From contig NZ_SKBR01000003.1 in the NCBI RefSeq assembly GCF_013450295.1, positions 372,001 through 436,000 of the forward strand: a stretch of 64,000 nucleotides of DNA. The letters are read 5' to 3'. The position numbers were made by a program, and so were the translations under genes. Below the pieces are notes generated by a model that was not told the origin of the DNA, did no database searches, and was given only the letters and a program-made list of their open reading frames with translations. Each line of letters begins with the position of its first letter. The first letter of the stretch is position 1. Source of the DNA: Streptomyces sp. AJS327. Its GTDB lineage: Bacteria > Actinomycetota > Actinomycetes > Streptomycetales > Streptomycetaceae. Shown here one piece after another: positions 42,522 to 53,800 of this stretch.

Positions 42522-43756
42522 GGGGTCCCCCCGGAACGCCGGGCGCCCACCGTCGTGCCAGCGGGACCAGCGGGACCAGCGGGACCAGCGGGACCAGCCG
42601 GATCAGCCGGACCGGCGGGACCAGTGGGAACTGCCGGGCCGGTGGGAACTGCCGGGCCAGTGGGAACTGCCGGGCTGGTTGGTTCAGTTGGGGCCGCCCC
42701 CACCCCTGTTCCCACTCCGGCGGGCGCGGACACGGGCCCGGGCGCGGGGCCGGGGGCCGATGGGGGTGCCGATCCCGACGCGGACGGGGACGCCGAGACG
42801 GGTGCGGACGCTGGGCCGGGCACCGGGCCGGGCGGGGGCGCCTGCCGAGGAGTCGCCCAAGCGCGGTCCGCCGCCGGTGGTTGGGGGCGGGGCGACGGTT
42901 CGGGGCGCGGGGGCGAGGGGCTGCCGGACGGCGCCGGGGGGTTCGCCCGTGGTGGCTGGGCGGAGCATGCGGGTGGGAGGTGCCGGGTCGGGGGCGGGGG
43001 CCGCCGGGCCAGCCAGGCCACGAGCTGGGCGGCGAGCCGGGGTCCGCCCTCGGCCACCACGAAGTGCCCGTGGTGCGGGAGCACCACCACCTCGCCGTCG
43101 GGGACCAGCCGTTCGAGGTGCGCGGCGCGGTCCACGAGGTCGGAGTCGCCGCCGTACACCGCGAGGATCGGGCAGCGGAGTCCGCTCAGCCGTTCGGGAC
43201 CGCCTCGGGGGGCCGGAGGGTTCCGGTGTTCGGCGCCGAGCGTGGTCTCCCGCAGCAGCGCCTCGATCTGCCGTTCCGGCAGTCGCCCGTCCGGCCGGGT
43301 GCGCTCCCGGCCGAGCATCGCCTCCGGACCGGCCGTCCGCGCCAAGTCCAGGTCAGACACGGGGAGTTCGGCGTCGAGCAGAGCCAGTCCCGCCACGCGT
43401 CCGGGGTGCCGCAGCGCGAACTCCAGGGCGATGGTGCCGCCGAAGCTGTGGCCCACCAGCTGGACGGGGTAGGCGAGCCCCAGCGCGTCGAGCAGCGCGC
43501 GCAGGTCGGTGACCATGTCGTCGAGGGCGTACCCGGTGGGGGGACGGGAGCTGCGGCCGTGGCCCCGCAGGTCGTACAGGACCGCCTCGTGTCCGGCGCG
43601 GGCCACCGGATCGGCCAGGCTGAAGTAGAGGCTCGCCAGGTTGTCGACCAGCAGTCCATGCAGGAACACCACGGTGTGCGAGGAGCGTTGGGCGCCCGGC
43701 GCGGGCGGCAGCCGCCGGACGTGGAAGTCGACCCCGTTGGCCGTGACCCGTGCCAT
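42518..43756 (-). CDS. Alpha/beta hydrolase with collagen-like C-terminal tail
   Basis: 412 residues. The hydrolase fold covers about 1-252: HGLLVDN oxyanion region, catalytic Ser104 in VGHSFGG, an acid in VYGGDSDL, and His in LPHHGHFVV. From about 255 to the end the protein is a Pro/Ala/Ser/Gly-rich tail with a collagen-like (GPA)n stretch encoded by a 9-bp repeat (about 42556-42620). By position it may be the thioesterase or lactonase that releases the chain from the PKS. ATG 43756 follows the ACP gene stop by 1 bp; its own stop overlaps the glycosyltransferase start. Confidence 0.8.
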   Translation of the reverse strand: MARVTANGVDFHVRRLPPAPGAQRSSHTVVFLHGLLVDNLASLYFSLADPVARAGHEAVLYDLRGHGRSSRPPTGYALDDMVTDLRALLDALGLAYPVQLVGHSFGGTIALEFALRHPGRVAGLALLDAELPVSDLDLARTAGPEAMLGRERTRPDGRLPERQIEALLRETTLGAEHRNPPAPRGGPERLSGLRCPILAVYGGDSDLVDRAAHLERLVPDGEVVVLPHHGHFVVAEGGPRLAAQLVAWLARRPPPPTRHLPPACSAQPPRANPPAPSGSPSPPRPEPSPRPQPPAADRAWATPRQAPPPGPVPGPASAPVSASPSASGSAPPSAPGPAPGPVSAPAGVGTGVGAAPTEPTSPAVPTGPAVPTGPAVPTGPAGPADPAGPAGPAGPAGPAGTTVGARRSGGTP

Positions 43757-43757
43757 C

Positions 43758-44066
43758 TCAGGCGTCCTCGTCCACCGTGCGGACGACGACGCCCACCAGG
43801 TCGCCGACGGTCAGTTCGATGAGCTGGTCGAGGTCGAGCGCCGCGAAGTACCCGGCGAAGTCCACCCGTTGCCCGTACCGCTCACGGAGGCTGGCGACGA
43901 GCGCCACCACGTCGACGCTCTCCAGCGCCAGGTCCTCGCTGACCGAGGTGTCCATACCGATGTCCAGGAGGGCCGACTGCTCCGGCCCGAGCAGGGCGGT
44001 CAACTCCTCGACCACCACGGCGAGTACCCCGGCGGATCGCTCGTCCACGACCGATCGCTGTGTCAC
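43758..44066 (-). CDS. Free-standing acyl carrier protein
   Basis: 102 residues, one helical carrier domain with the phosphopantetheine Ser in LALESVDVVALVASLRERYG (the serine follows Glu rather than Asp). GTG 44066 overlaps the stop codon of the AT-DH-PPTase gene (GTGA), and the stop is 1 bp from the hydrolase start, so it is coupled on both sides. It is a second carrier for this system besides the ACP inside the large synthase, perhaps for transfer or release. Confidence 0.85.
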   Translation of the reverse strand: MTQRSVVDERSAGVLAVVVEELTALLGPEQSALLDIGMDTSVSEDLALESVDVVALVASLRERYGQRVDFAGYFAALDLDQLIELTVGDLVGVVVRTVDEDA

Positions 44067-47000
44067 GGTGCCTTCCCTTCCTCGTGCTCCGTCCACGCCA
44101 CCGCGTAGTCCCCGCCGTCGTGGGTGAGGAGCGTCGTCCACACCCGGTGGACGAGGCCGCTGGCGGTGGCGCGTACCAGCAGCAGCCCGTCCTCCTCGGT
44201 CGCCACGACGGTGAACTGCCGTGGGGCGCCGCGCAGTCCGGTGCCCTGGGCCTTCGCGACGGCCTCCTTGGCGGCCCAGAAACGGGTGAACGCGGTGCGC
44301 CGATCCGTGTCGAGCCGGTCGAGCAGCGCCCGTTCGGGCGGGGTGGTGGCCGTGCCCTCCAGGCCCCGGGGGCGTTCGGTGACCCGCTCCACGTCGATGC
44401 CGACCGCGGTACCCGGTGGGCGGGCGGCGGCCACCGCCAGCGTCCCGGTGTGCGCGAGGGACACCGTGGGGGCTTCGCCGTGTGGCACGGTCACCCACGG
44501 CCGTCCCGACCGGTCGTTGCCGACCCGGATCTCGGCGGGGAACACCGGCCCGTGCCCGCGGTCCCACAGCCAGCGCCGCACGGCGTCCTTCACCGCGACC
44601 CGGCCCAGGAACCGCGCCCGGCGTGCCCGTGCCGGACCGGCGAGCAGGGCGTCTCGTTCGCCCGCCGGCAGGTAGCGGCGGGTGGCCATGTCGGTGGAGA
44701 GGGTGTCCCGCCAGCGCTCGCGAGCCAGGAACCAGTCGCCGGGCTGCTGTTCGGCCAGCGGCTCCCGTTCGGGGAACAGGCCGTTCCGCCAGAGGACTTC
44801 GTCGTCCGGGAGGCGCTGGTTGCCCCAGCCGGTGATCCGGCACCACAACCGCCCGTCCGGACCGGTGAGTTCGAGGTCGGCGAGGAGGGAACGGGCGCCG
44901 ATCTCCCGGACCCGCACGACACAGGAGAGGCGCGTCCCGGGCCGGGGGTGCGGGCCGAAGTAGGCCACCTCCCGGACGCGCGCGGGCACCGACACCCGGT
45001 CGCGCGGCTGGGTGGCCATCGCCCAGTAGCCCAGGAGCTGACCGGCGCCGTCCAGCAGGCTGCCCGGGGCGGGCAGCGCCTCCAGCACGCCGGTGACGCC
45101 GTCGTCCGCGAGGTCCTCCAGGCGGCGCACGCCACGGTACGCCGGGCCGTGGAACATCAGGCGCTCGGCGTAGAGCCCGGCGGCCGAGACGGGCGAGGGA
45201 CGCCGGGCGGTGAGGGCTTCACCGGACGGTGGCGGCGGTGCCGGGTGGCCGTCGGCGAGCAGCACGGTGCCCCGGGCGTAGCCGTCCAGCACCACCCTCA
45301 CCCGGCCGTCGGGCAGCGGCGTCGCCGTGACGGTGACCTGGCTCGGCGGGGCGACGGTGAGGAAGCGGGTCGCCCGGACGTCCTCAAGTCCGGTGACGAC
45401 GCGGCCCGGTGCCACCGCACGGGCGGCGTCCGCCATCACCTCGAACAGGGCGGTCATGGGGACGACGGGGAAGCGGTCGGACGCGTCCGGCCAGTCCGCG
45501 GACTGGCGCACCCAGCAGTGGTCGAGCAGTTCGGGCATGAGCCGGAGGGAGAACTCCCGGCGGGTGCGGTGGGACGGCGCCGGAACCGTGGACCGCCGCT
45601 CCCCGGCGGGCGGTTCGCCTCCGGTGGCCGGTGGGCGGGCGCGCCAGGCGGTGACGACGTCCTCGGCTCCGGCGGTCGCTTCGGCCAGTACGGCGGAGAA
45701 GGCGCGGAGTACCGGATGGCCTTCATCCGGGGTGCCGTCCGCCCCGGTGTCGCCCTCCGCCCCGACGTCGTACTCCGTCGCGTTGTCGTACTCCGTCGCG
45801 GGGGAGGTGCGCCGCACGGGCCCGGGTCGGTCGGCCTGGCCGCGCCGCTCGGACCAGGACGGCCCCCGCCGGGCCCGTCCGAACTCGGAGTCCCCGCCCG
45901 GGGGTTGGCCGGGCGGGTGGCCGGTTCCGGCGTGCGCGGTTCCTTGGTGCGCGACGTCGGGGTGCTCGATGCCGGGAGGCGCGATGCCGGGATGCGGGGT
46001 TTCGGCTCGCGCGGACCGGGGCTGCCCGGAGTTGGACCGTGCCGTCCCGGGCCGCCCAGGTTCGGTGGGGTCGATGTGCCGGATGTGCTCGGTGAGTCCG
46101 GCCGGTCCAGTGAGTCCGGTGGGGGCGGCGAGGGGGCGCCCGGGTTCGGAGGACCCGGTGGTCGGGTGGGGGCGGGACCGGGGCTGGCCGGGTTCCGGAG
46201 ATCCGGTGAACTCGATTGGCGGGCCCGGGGGTTGGGCGGACGTGACGGACCCGGCTGCCCCGTGCGGGGTGGTCGCCCGCCCGCCGGTCCCGGGCCCGGA
46301 CGGTCCGTCTCCGGCGGACCCGTGCCCGGCGGTTTCGTGTCCCGCGGTTTCGTGTCCGGGGGAACGACGCTTGACGGTTCCGTCTCCGGCGGACCCGGAA
46401 CCGCCGCCGGTCGCCGGGCCGGGGGGCGCGGACGGCGAGGGTGGGGCGGGCGGCACGGACAGTGTGGCGAGGGAGGGCGGAGGGGACGGCGGTGTGGACG
46501 GCGGGGGCGGGAAGGGCGGGAGCGGGGGCGCCGTGGGGGCGGCGGTGCTGGGCGACGGATCGGTGGACGGAGGGGTGGAGGAGCCGGTCGCGGGGGTGGT
46601 GGACGTGGTGGTGGCCTGAGCCGGTGAGGGGAGGGCACCGGTGTCGGGGGCGGGCAGCAGGTCGAAGCGCGGAGTGTGCCCTTCCACCCAGAGCGCGGCG
46701 GCCACCCGCAGGAGTTGCCCGAGCCCGGTCCTGCGCGGGCTGTTGGCGGTCACGGCGAGGTGGTCCCGTTCGCGCAGCGTGTCTCCGATGAAGCCCGACA
46801 GGCTGCCCGGCCCCGCCTCCACGAAGCTCCTGATCCCCGAGGCGTACATACGGTCGACCAGTTGCCGGAAGCGCACCGGCTCGATCAGGTGCCGCACCAT
46901 CAACTCCCGGACGCGCGACAGGGATTCGGGATACGGCTCGACGGTGGTGGCCGACCACACCGGGACTTCGGGGCGCCGCAGGGGCAGTTCCCGCACCAGC

Positions 47001-47842
47001 TTCCGGAACGGCGCCAGCAGCGGCGCGAGCATGGGGGTGTGGTACCCCGAGCGGAAAGGCATCGTCCGGCACGGCACGCCCGTCCGCTCCAGGCGGTGCC
47101 CGGCCACCGCCACGCTCTCCGCACGGCCGCAGAGGACCGCCTGGTGTGGACAGTTGTCGTGGGAGATGACGATCTCGTCGAGCCCGGACAGCGCCGCCGC
47201 GGCCTGTTCGGCGCCGCAGCCGACGGCCAGGAACTGGGTGTCGGCGAAGCGGAAGACGTCCGGGCCGAACAGCTCGGGACGCTGGGTGACCCGCTCGGGA
47301 TACATTCCGGCGGCGACCATCGCCGTCCACTCCCCGACGCTGTGCCCGGCGAGCGCGTCCGGCACGACGTCCAGCTGCCGCAGTGCCGTGTGCAGCAGCC
47401 GCCCGACCGTGAGGGCGGTCAGCGCGCGGTCGAAGAGCTGGTCGCCATCCGGAAGTTGGGGCGGGGCGAGGCGGAAGTGCGCCGCGATGTCCGTCACCTG
47501 GGGCGTGAAGTCCGGTTCCAGACCGGGGAAGACGACCGCCACCGGACCACCCGGCGGCGCGGGGTGGAACCAGACGTCGTGCCGACCGCGCCAGGCGCGC
47601 CCCGCCTCGACCACGCGGCGGGCCAGCGCGAACTTTCTCGGGGAGGCGGCGACCACGGCGAGCCGGAACGGACCGGAGCTGGGCAGCGGGCCCGGGGGAA
47701 GGCCCTCCACCACCCGGTCGAGCTGGCTGAGGAGTTCGGCCGGGCCGTCGCCGGTCAGCAGCAGGACGCCCTCGGCCGGTGGCGTCACGGTCACCGTCGG
47801 CGTGGGCGGAGCCGGGTGCTCGGCGGTGGGGACGCCGCTCAT
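44063..47842 (-). CDS. Iterative PKS/PUFA-type protein: AT-DH-phosphopantetheinyl transferase
   Basis: 1259 residues. Domains in order: an acyltransferase (about 105-400) with active Ser168 in AGHSVGEW; a long disordered Pro/Ser/Thr-rich linker (about 405-710); a double-hotdog dehydratase-like region (about 760-1040; its N-half has LLDHCWVRQ and the C-half GAGQLLGYWAMATQ); and a C-terminal Sfp-type phosphopantetheinyl transferase (about 1085-1250) with AVGIDVERV and FTRFWAAKEAVAKAQGTGL. The PPTase would arm the ACPs of the same system. The AT is probably malonyl-specific or a loading AT; GHSVGEW is uncommon. ATG 47842 overlaps the large synthase's stop (ATGA). No KS or ACP is present here. 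Confidence 0.85.
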   Translation of the reverse strand: MSGVPTAEHPAPPTPTVTVTPPAEGVLLLTGDGPAELLSQLDRVVEGLPPGPLPSSGPFRLAVVAASPRKFALARRVVEAGRAWRGRHDVWFHPAPPGGPVAVVFPGLEPDFTPQVTDIAAHFRLAPPQLPDGDQLFDRALTALTVGRLLHTALRQLDVVPDALAGHSVGEWTAMVAAGMYPERVTQRPELFGPDVFRFADTQFLAVGCGAEQAAAALSGLDEIVISHDNCPHQAVLCGRAESVAVAGHRLERTGVPCRTMPFRSGYHTPMLAPLLAPFRKLVRELPLRRPEVPVWSATTVEPYPESLSRVRELMVRHLIEPVRFRQLVDRMYASGIRSFVEAGPGSLSGFIGDTLRERDHLAVTANSPRRTGLGQLLRVAAALWVEGHTPRFDLLPAPDTGALPSPAQATTTSTTPATGSSTPPSTDPSPSTAAPTAPPLPPFPPPPSTPPSPPPSLATLSVPPAPPSPSAPPGPATGGGSGSAGDGTVKRRSPGHETAGHETAGHGSAGDGPSGPGTGGRATTPHGAAGSVTSAQPPGPPIEFTGSPEPGQPRSRPHPTTGSSEPGRPLAAPTGLTGPAGLTEHIRHIDPTEPGRPGTARSNSGQPRSARAETPHPGIAPPGIEHPDVAHQGTAHAGTGHPPGQPPGGDSEFGRARRGPSWSERRGQADRPGPVRRTSPATEYDNATEYDVGAEGDTGADGTPDEGHPVLRAFSAVLAEATAGAEDVVTAWRARPPATGGEPPAGERRSTVPAPSHRTRREFSLRLMPELLDHCWVRQSADWPDASDRFPVVPMTALFEVMADAARAVAPGRVVTGLEDVRATRFLTVAPPSQVTVTATPLPDGRVRVVLDGYARGTVLLADGHPAPPPPSGEALTARRPSPVSAAGLYAERLMFHGPAYRGVRRLEDLADDGVTGVLEALPAPGSLLDGAGQLLGYWAMATQPRDRVSVPARVREVAYFGPHPRPGTRLSCVVRVREIGARSLLADLELTGPDGRLWCRITGWGNQRLPDDEVLWRNGLFPEREPLAEQQPGDWFLARERWRDTLSTDMATRRYLPAGERDALLAGPARARRARFLGRVAVKDAVRRWLWDRGHGPVFPAEIRVGNDRSGRPWVTVPHGEAPTVSLAHTGTLAVAAARPPGTAVGIDVERVTERPRGLEGTATTPPERALLDRLDTDRRTAFTRFWAAKEAVAKAQGTGLRGAPRQFTVVATEEDGLLLVRATASGLVHRVWTTLLTHDGGDYAVAWTEHEEGKAP

Positions 47843-50800
47843 GACCGGGTCTCCGGCTCGCCGGTGAACGCCTCGGCCGCGCCGCACAGGTACATCACCT
47901 GGGCGCCCGAGCCGTACGCCAACTCCCCCAGCAGACAGCGCACTCCGTCGTCGGGCTGGATGAGTCCGACCCCACCGGCCGCGTAGCGCTGTTCGAGGGC
48001 CGGGGTGACCATGCCGCCTGAACGGGCGGCCCAGGGACCCCAGTCCACCGTGACCACGCGGCCTGGGAGGTGGCCGCTCCACAGGTGGGCCAGGGCGTCC
48101 AGCGCGTCGTTCGCGGCGGCGTAGTCGACCTGCCCGGGGTTGCCGAACACCCCGGAGACCGAGCCGAACATGGCGAGGAAGCGGGGACGGTGCGGCGCCA
48201 CCGCCTCGGCGAGCGCCCGTGCCCCGTCGACCTTGGCGGAGTAGACCCGCGCGAAGGACTCCGGCGCCTTGTCGCGGATCAGCCGGTCCTCCACGGCTCC
48301 GGCGCCGTGCACCACCCCGTCGATCCGGCCGTGGTGGCGGTGGACGTCCCGGACCAGCTCCGTGACCTCGTCCGCGCGGCGGACGTCGACCGCGTGGTAG
48401 CGCACCCCGGCGGAGAGGGTGGACAGCTCCCGCAGGACCGCGCGGACCTCCCGTTCGGCGAGCAACCGCCGTACCTCCGCGTCGAGTTCGACGGGGGTGC
48501 GGCCGCCGTCCGCGGCCAGCAGCCGACGGAGGGCGACCTCGTCGGGGGCGTCCGTGGTGCGGGGGTCCTCGGCCGCCGCCGGCGGGGGTGTCCGCCCGGC
48601 CAGCTCCAGGTGGCAGCCGGAGGCCCGGGCCAGCTCGACGGCGACCCGGCCGGTGATCCCGCGCGCCCCGCCGGTCAGCAGCACCACGGACTCCGGCGAC
48701 AGCCCCAGCGCCGCGGCCGCCTCGGTCGGCTCCACCGTCTCGTGTACCGGCTCCACCGCCACCGGGGACCAGGCGGTGCGTGTGCCGTCCGGGTAGCCGA
48801 CGACCGGTGGGCCGTCCGGCGCGCCGAGTTCGGCGAGCAGCCAGCGGGCGAGCGTGCCGGGGGCCGTCTTCGGGTCGACGTCCACCAACCGGACGGCGGT
48901 GTCGGGGTATTCGCGGGCCATGGTGCGGACGGCTCCGGCGAGGCCGACGCCGGAGAGGAGTTCGGCGCCGCCGGTGGTCCGGCCGTGTCGTCCACCGAGG
49001 CCGGTGACCACCAGGACCCGGCGGTATCCGGCCAGCAGCGCGGAGCGGAGCGGGGCGTACGCCCTGGGGAGCGCGGGTTCGCCCGGGGTGAGCGCGGCCA
49101 GGTAGACCAGGGTGTCCGCGCCGCCGCCCGTCCAGGCGTCCAGGGAGGTGGCGGGGGCGATCCGGACGGCGGAGGCGCCCAGGGCCTCCAGCCCGTCGGC
49201 CAGCGCCCGGCCGACCTCCAGGGAGTCGTCCACGACCACACACCGGGCGCCGTGCAGCGCCGCCTGGTCAGGCGCCGTGGCGGGCGGGTCCAGCGGGGTC
49301 TCCTGAAGCAGGAACCGCCGTGGTGGGACGCTGACCGACGGCCTCGGACCGGAGTCCGCGCGGTGGTCGGAGTCCGCCGGGTGGTCGGGGCTGCTGGAGG
49401 GGACGGGGCCGGTGACGTGGTCCGGTGGCGTGCGGTGTGGGGGTGTCGTGGGGTCGTGTTCGGGGAGGGAGCCCGCCGGCGGGCCGGACGTGGGGCCGAA
49501 GCCGGAGGCGGGCGCGGCCGGGTGGCCGGAACGGGGGCCCGGGGCGCCGCCGGGCGCCGGGACCGGTACGGGGGCGGGGTCGGCGGTGGGAGGGGCGGCA
49601 CCGGTCGCCGCGGCGCACCACTCCGCGATCGACCGCACCGTCTTGAGGCGGGACAGCTCCTCCAGATCGGTGTCGTCTCCCGACAGCCGCAGCCGCTGGG
49701 CGAGTTCCCCGACGATCTCGGTGCGCTTGATGGAGTCGATGGAGAGGTCGGCCTCCAGGTCGATGTCGGAGCCGAGCAACTCCCGGGGATAGCCCGTGCG
49801 TTCGCTCACGATGCCCAGCACCCGCTCCGCGGCCTCCTCGGCGGAGAGCGCGGCGCCCTGGCTTTCCATGGGGGCGGGCCGCGGGGAGCCGCCGACGCCG
49901 GACGGGGGCCCCTCGGGCGGTCCCGCCTGCTCGGGCAGCGTGGCCCGGACGGTGGTCGCCACGACGGGCGGGTGTGCCGTCGGCTCCGGCGGCCCGGCGG
50001 GCGAACCGGCCGCCGGGGAAGGCGCCGCACCCAGGTAGGACATGAGCACGTCCCGTTGGGCGGTGACGAGTTCCCTGGTGCCCCGGAGGTACTCGACGAG
50101 CGCGGCCTCCCGGGGCCCTGGCTGTCCTCCCTCCGCCGCCGGGTGGCCGCCGAGCGTCACGGCGTGCTCGGTGGCGGGGAGCAGCCCGCCGGGGACCGGC
50201 CTGCCGCTCGCGTCGCGCACCAGCTGTCCGTCGACGGTCCACCGGACGGGCGGCGGCGCCGCCCCCGCGGTGACCGTGACCGCGTCGCGGCCCTCGAACA
50301 GCGCCGCACAGTCGAGCGGGACCCCGGCCACGGCGAGCCGGGCGAGGCTGTGCAGCACGGTGTTCAGACCGGGCTCGCCCGGAACGTCGCAACTGACCGC
50401 GGTGTGTGGCCGATCGCCCAGCACCGCGCCGACCAGCCCGGTGAGGGTCCGGCCGGGGCCCGCCTCCACGAAGATCCGCGCCCCGTCGCGGTACATCGCC
50501 TCGATCTGCTCGGCGAACCGGACGGGCCGGGCGACCTGTTCGGTGAGCGTGGCCCGGATGCCACCGGGGTCGTGGGGATAGGGGCGGGCGTCGGTGTTCG
50601 ACCAGACGGGGACCCGGGGCGGGGCGATCTCGGTCGCCTCCAGGGCCGACGCCAGGGGCGCGCGCGCCCCGGCCACCGTGGGGCTGTGGAAGGCGCAGGC
50701 CACCGGCACCTCGGCGACCGGGAGTCCGGCTCGCCGCAGGGGCTCGGCCGCTGAGGCCAGGGCCCCGGCCGGTCCGGCGAGGACCGTCTGCCGGGGGGCG

Positions 50801-53800
50801 TTGTGGTTGGCCAGCACGACATCCGGATGCGCCGCGCCGAGGAGCGCGGTGACCTCCTCCGGCGTGGCCGTGACCGCGAGCATGGCGCCCGGTTCCGCGC
50901 CCGCCGCCTCCAGCACCGCCTCGGCCCGGACCTGGGAGAGGCGCAGCAGCTCCTCCGCCCCGAACGCGCCCGCGGCCGACAGCGCCACCAGCTCGCCGTA
51001 GCTGTGCCCGCCCACGAGGTCGGGGACGACGCCGAGCCGCCCCAGCAGGCGGTGGACCGCCAGTCCGGCCACCCCCAGCACCGGCTGAGCCACCCGGGTG
51101 TCGGTGATCGCGGCCCGCTGGGCCGACCGCCGCTCCTGGTCGAACGTGGCCGGGGGGAACAGGAACTCGGCCCAGGGGGAGCCGGGGGGCAGCAGCTCCC
51201 GCAGCGCGGGGAAGGTGACGAAGAGGTCGGTCAGCATGCCCGGCCGCTGGCTCCCCTGCCCGGGGAAGAGGAACGCCACCTTCCCCGGAGCGTCCGGTGC
51301 TCCCGGAGTGTTCGGGGTATTCGGGGCGTGCGGCGTGCTCGGGGTATCCGGCGTGTTCGTGGCCCCCGGAGCGTCCGGGGCCGTGGGGTCGGCCGGTGTG
51401 GCGGGCTCCTCCGGTGGCCCGGCGGCGTACACGCCGCCTGCCGGGTCGTCCGGCAGCGTGCGGGCGCTGTGCAGCCGGTCACCGAGTTCGTCGAGATCGG
51501 AGGCGACCAGCGCCAGCCGGACGGGGAGTTCGGGGGCCCACGCGGTGCTGACCGTCCGGGCGAGGTCGCGGAGCCGCCAGGGGCGCCCGGCCCGGTCGTT
51601 CTCCTCCAGCAGCGCGGCCAGTTCCCCGGCACGCCGCAGCGCCTCCGCCCGGTCGGCGCCGCGCAGGCAGAACAGCTCGGCCGGCCACTGGTCGGCGGCG
51701 GCCGTGGGTTCCGGCGCGCCGTCGTAACCGGAGACCACCACATGGAAGTTGGTGCCGCCGAAGCCGAACGCGCTGACGCCCGCGTGTCGTTCGGCGGGAC
51801 GCTCCAGCCACGGACGGGGACGGGTGTCGAAGCGGAACGGGCTGGTATCGGCGGACCACGCCGGGTTGGGGCGCCTCAGCTGCGCCGTCGGAGGCAGCAC
51901 CCCGGAGTAGATCGCGCGGGTCGCCTTGATCAACCCGGCCATACCGGCCGCGCACTTGGTGTGCCCGATCATCGACTTGACCGAACCGAGCGTGACCGAG
52001 CCAGCCGCCGCGCCCTCCTCGTCGCACAGCTCGGTGAGGACGTCGAGTTCGGTACGGTCGCCGACCACGGTGCCCGTGCCGTGCGCCTCGATCAGGCCGA
52101 GCCGGGAGATGGGCAGACCGGCCTGTTCGTAGGCGCGGCGCAGCGCCCGCCGCTGGCCCTCGGGGCGCGGCGCGGTCAGGCCCAGGGAGCGGCCGTCGCT
52201 CGACCCGCCGACGCCCCGCACCACGGCGTAGATCCGGTCGCCGTCCCGTTCGGCGTCGGCGAGGCGTTTGAGGGCCAGGCAGGCCACCCCCTCGCCCAGC
52301 GCGATGCCGTCCGCCCCGGCGTCGAAGGAGCGGCAGCGGCCGGTGGGCGAGAGCGCGCCGACGGAGGAGAACAGCAGGTAGTCCTTGGCGCCGTTGTGCA
52401 GGTCGACAGCGCCGCACAGCACCAGGTCGCTGGTGTGCGAGAGGAGTTCCTTACGGGCCGCGTCGAGCGCGGCGAAGGAGGAGGCGCAGGCCGCCTCGAC
52501 GGTGAAGTTCACCCCGCCGAAGTCGAGCCGGTTGGCGATCCGCCCGGCGATCACGTTGGACAGCACCCCGGCGAAGGAGTCCCCGGTGAGCCCCGGGAGC
52601 ACGGACGCCAGCTCGGGCGGGAGTTCACCGAGGTACGAGGGGAGCGTCATACGCAGTGCCTGGGCCCCGGCCAGATCGCTGCCGTGCTCGGCGCCGAAGA
52701 TCACCGAGGTGCGTTCGCGGGAGAACGGGCGGTGTGTGTAGCCCGCGTCGGCCAGGGTCTCCTCGGCGCAGCGCAGCGCGAGGAGCTGGGCGGGGTCGAT
52801 CTGGCCCAGCGCGGCGGGCGGCAGGCCGTACCGCAGGGGGTCGAAGGGCACCGGGGGGAGGAAGCCGCCCCATTTGGAGACGGTGGTCTCCGCCCCGGAC
52901 TCGCCGTCCGCGTGCGGCCGGTGGTAGATCCGCGGGTCCCAGCGGCCCGGGTCGACCTCCCGCACGGCGTCGGTTCCCGCCAGGATGTTGGCCCAGAAGC
53001 CCGCGGCGTCCGGCGCGTCGGGGTAGACGCAGGACATGCCCACGATGGCGATGTCCGTGTCGGCGCGTTCGGCGCGTTCGCCGCGTGGCTGGGCCGTCTC
53101 GGTGGGAGTGGCCGGGCGGCGCAGCTCCGCCGCCCGGGCCGCCAGCAGCCGGGCGCCGCCCTCGCTGACCGACTCGTGCAACTCCCGGACGGTGGTGGGT
53201 TCGTGGCGCAGCGCGGCCACCTCGCCCACCATGAACATGCCTTCCTCGGCCTGGGTGTGCTCGTCCACCTCGCGGAGTACGGCTCCCTCGCGGCGCCGGC
53301 CCTTGGCGGCCAGGCGCAGCCTGCCGAGGTTGAGACGCTCCAGCTCGGCCCACATCGCCTCACGGGGGGTGCCCGCGGTCCGGTGGGCGTGGGCGGCGGC
53401 CGCGTGTTCCCGGACGTACGGCGTCTCCACGCAGCGGGTGGCGTGTCCGGGGGCGGTCTCCAGCAGGGTGGTGCGGTCGCAGTCGAGGACGGTGCGCTGG
53501 TAGCCGGGCCGGATCGCGCCGTGCCGCACCGCCTCCTCGGTGAGGAGATAGCCGGTCCCCATCAACACCCCGACCGCCGCGCCGCGTTCGGCCAGGGGCG
53601 CGGCCAGCGTCGCCACCATCGCGGCGCTCCGCGCGTCGTGTACGCCGCCGGCGAAGCAGATCCGCAGCTCGGTGGCGGCGTTGCCCGGCTGGTCGGTGAA
53701 GTCGAGCAGCCGGGTCAGCTGCGCCTCCCAGAGCGGGAAGCTGCCCAGCGGGCCCACGTGGCCCCCGCACTCCCGGCCCTCGAACACGAAGGAGCGCGCT

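Noticed and set aside
44063..49243. A 1726-residue version of the AT-DH-PPTase protein
   Set aside because: The first 467 codons are a shadow frame of the KR region of the upstream synthase; ATG 47842 starts the real protein.
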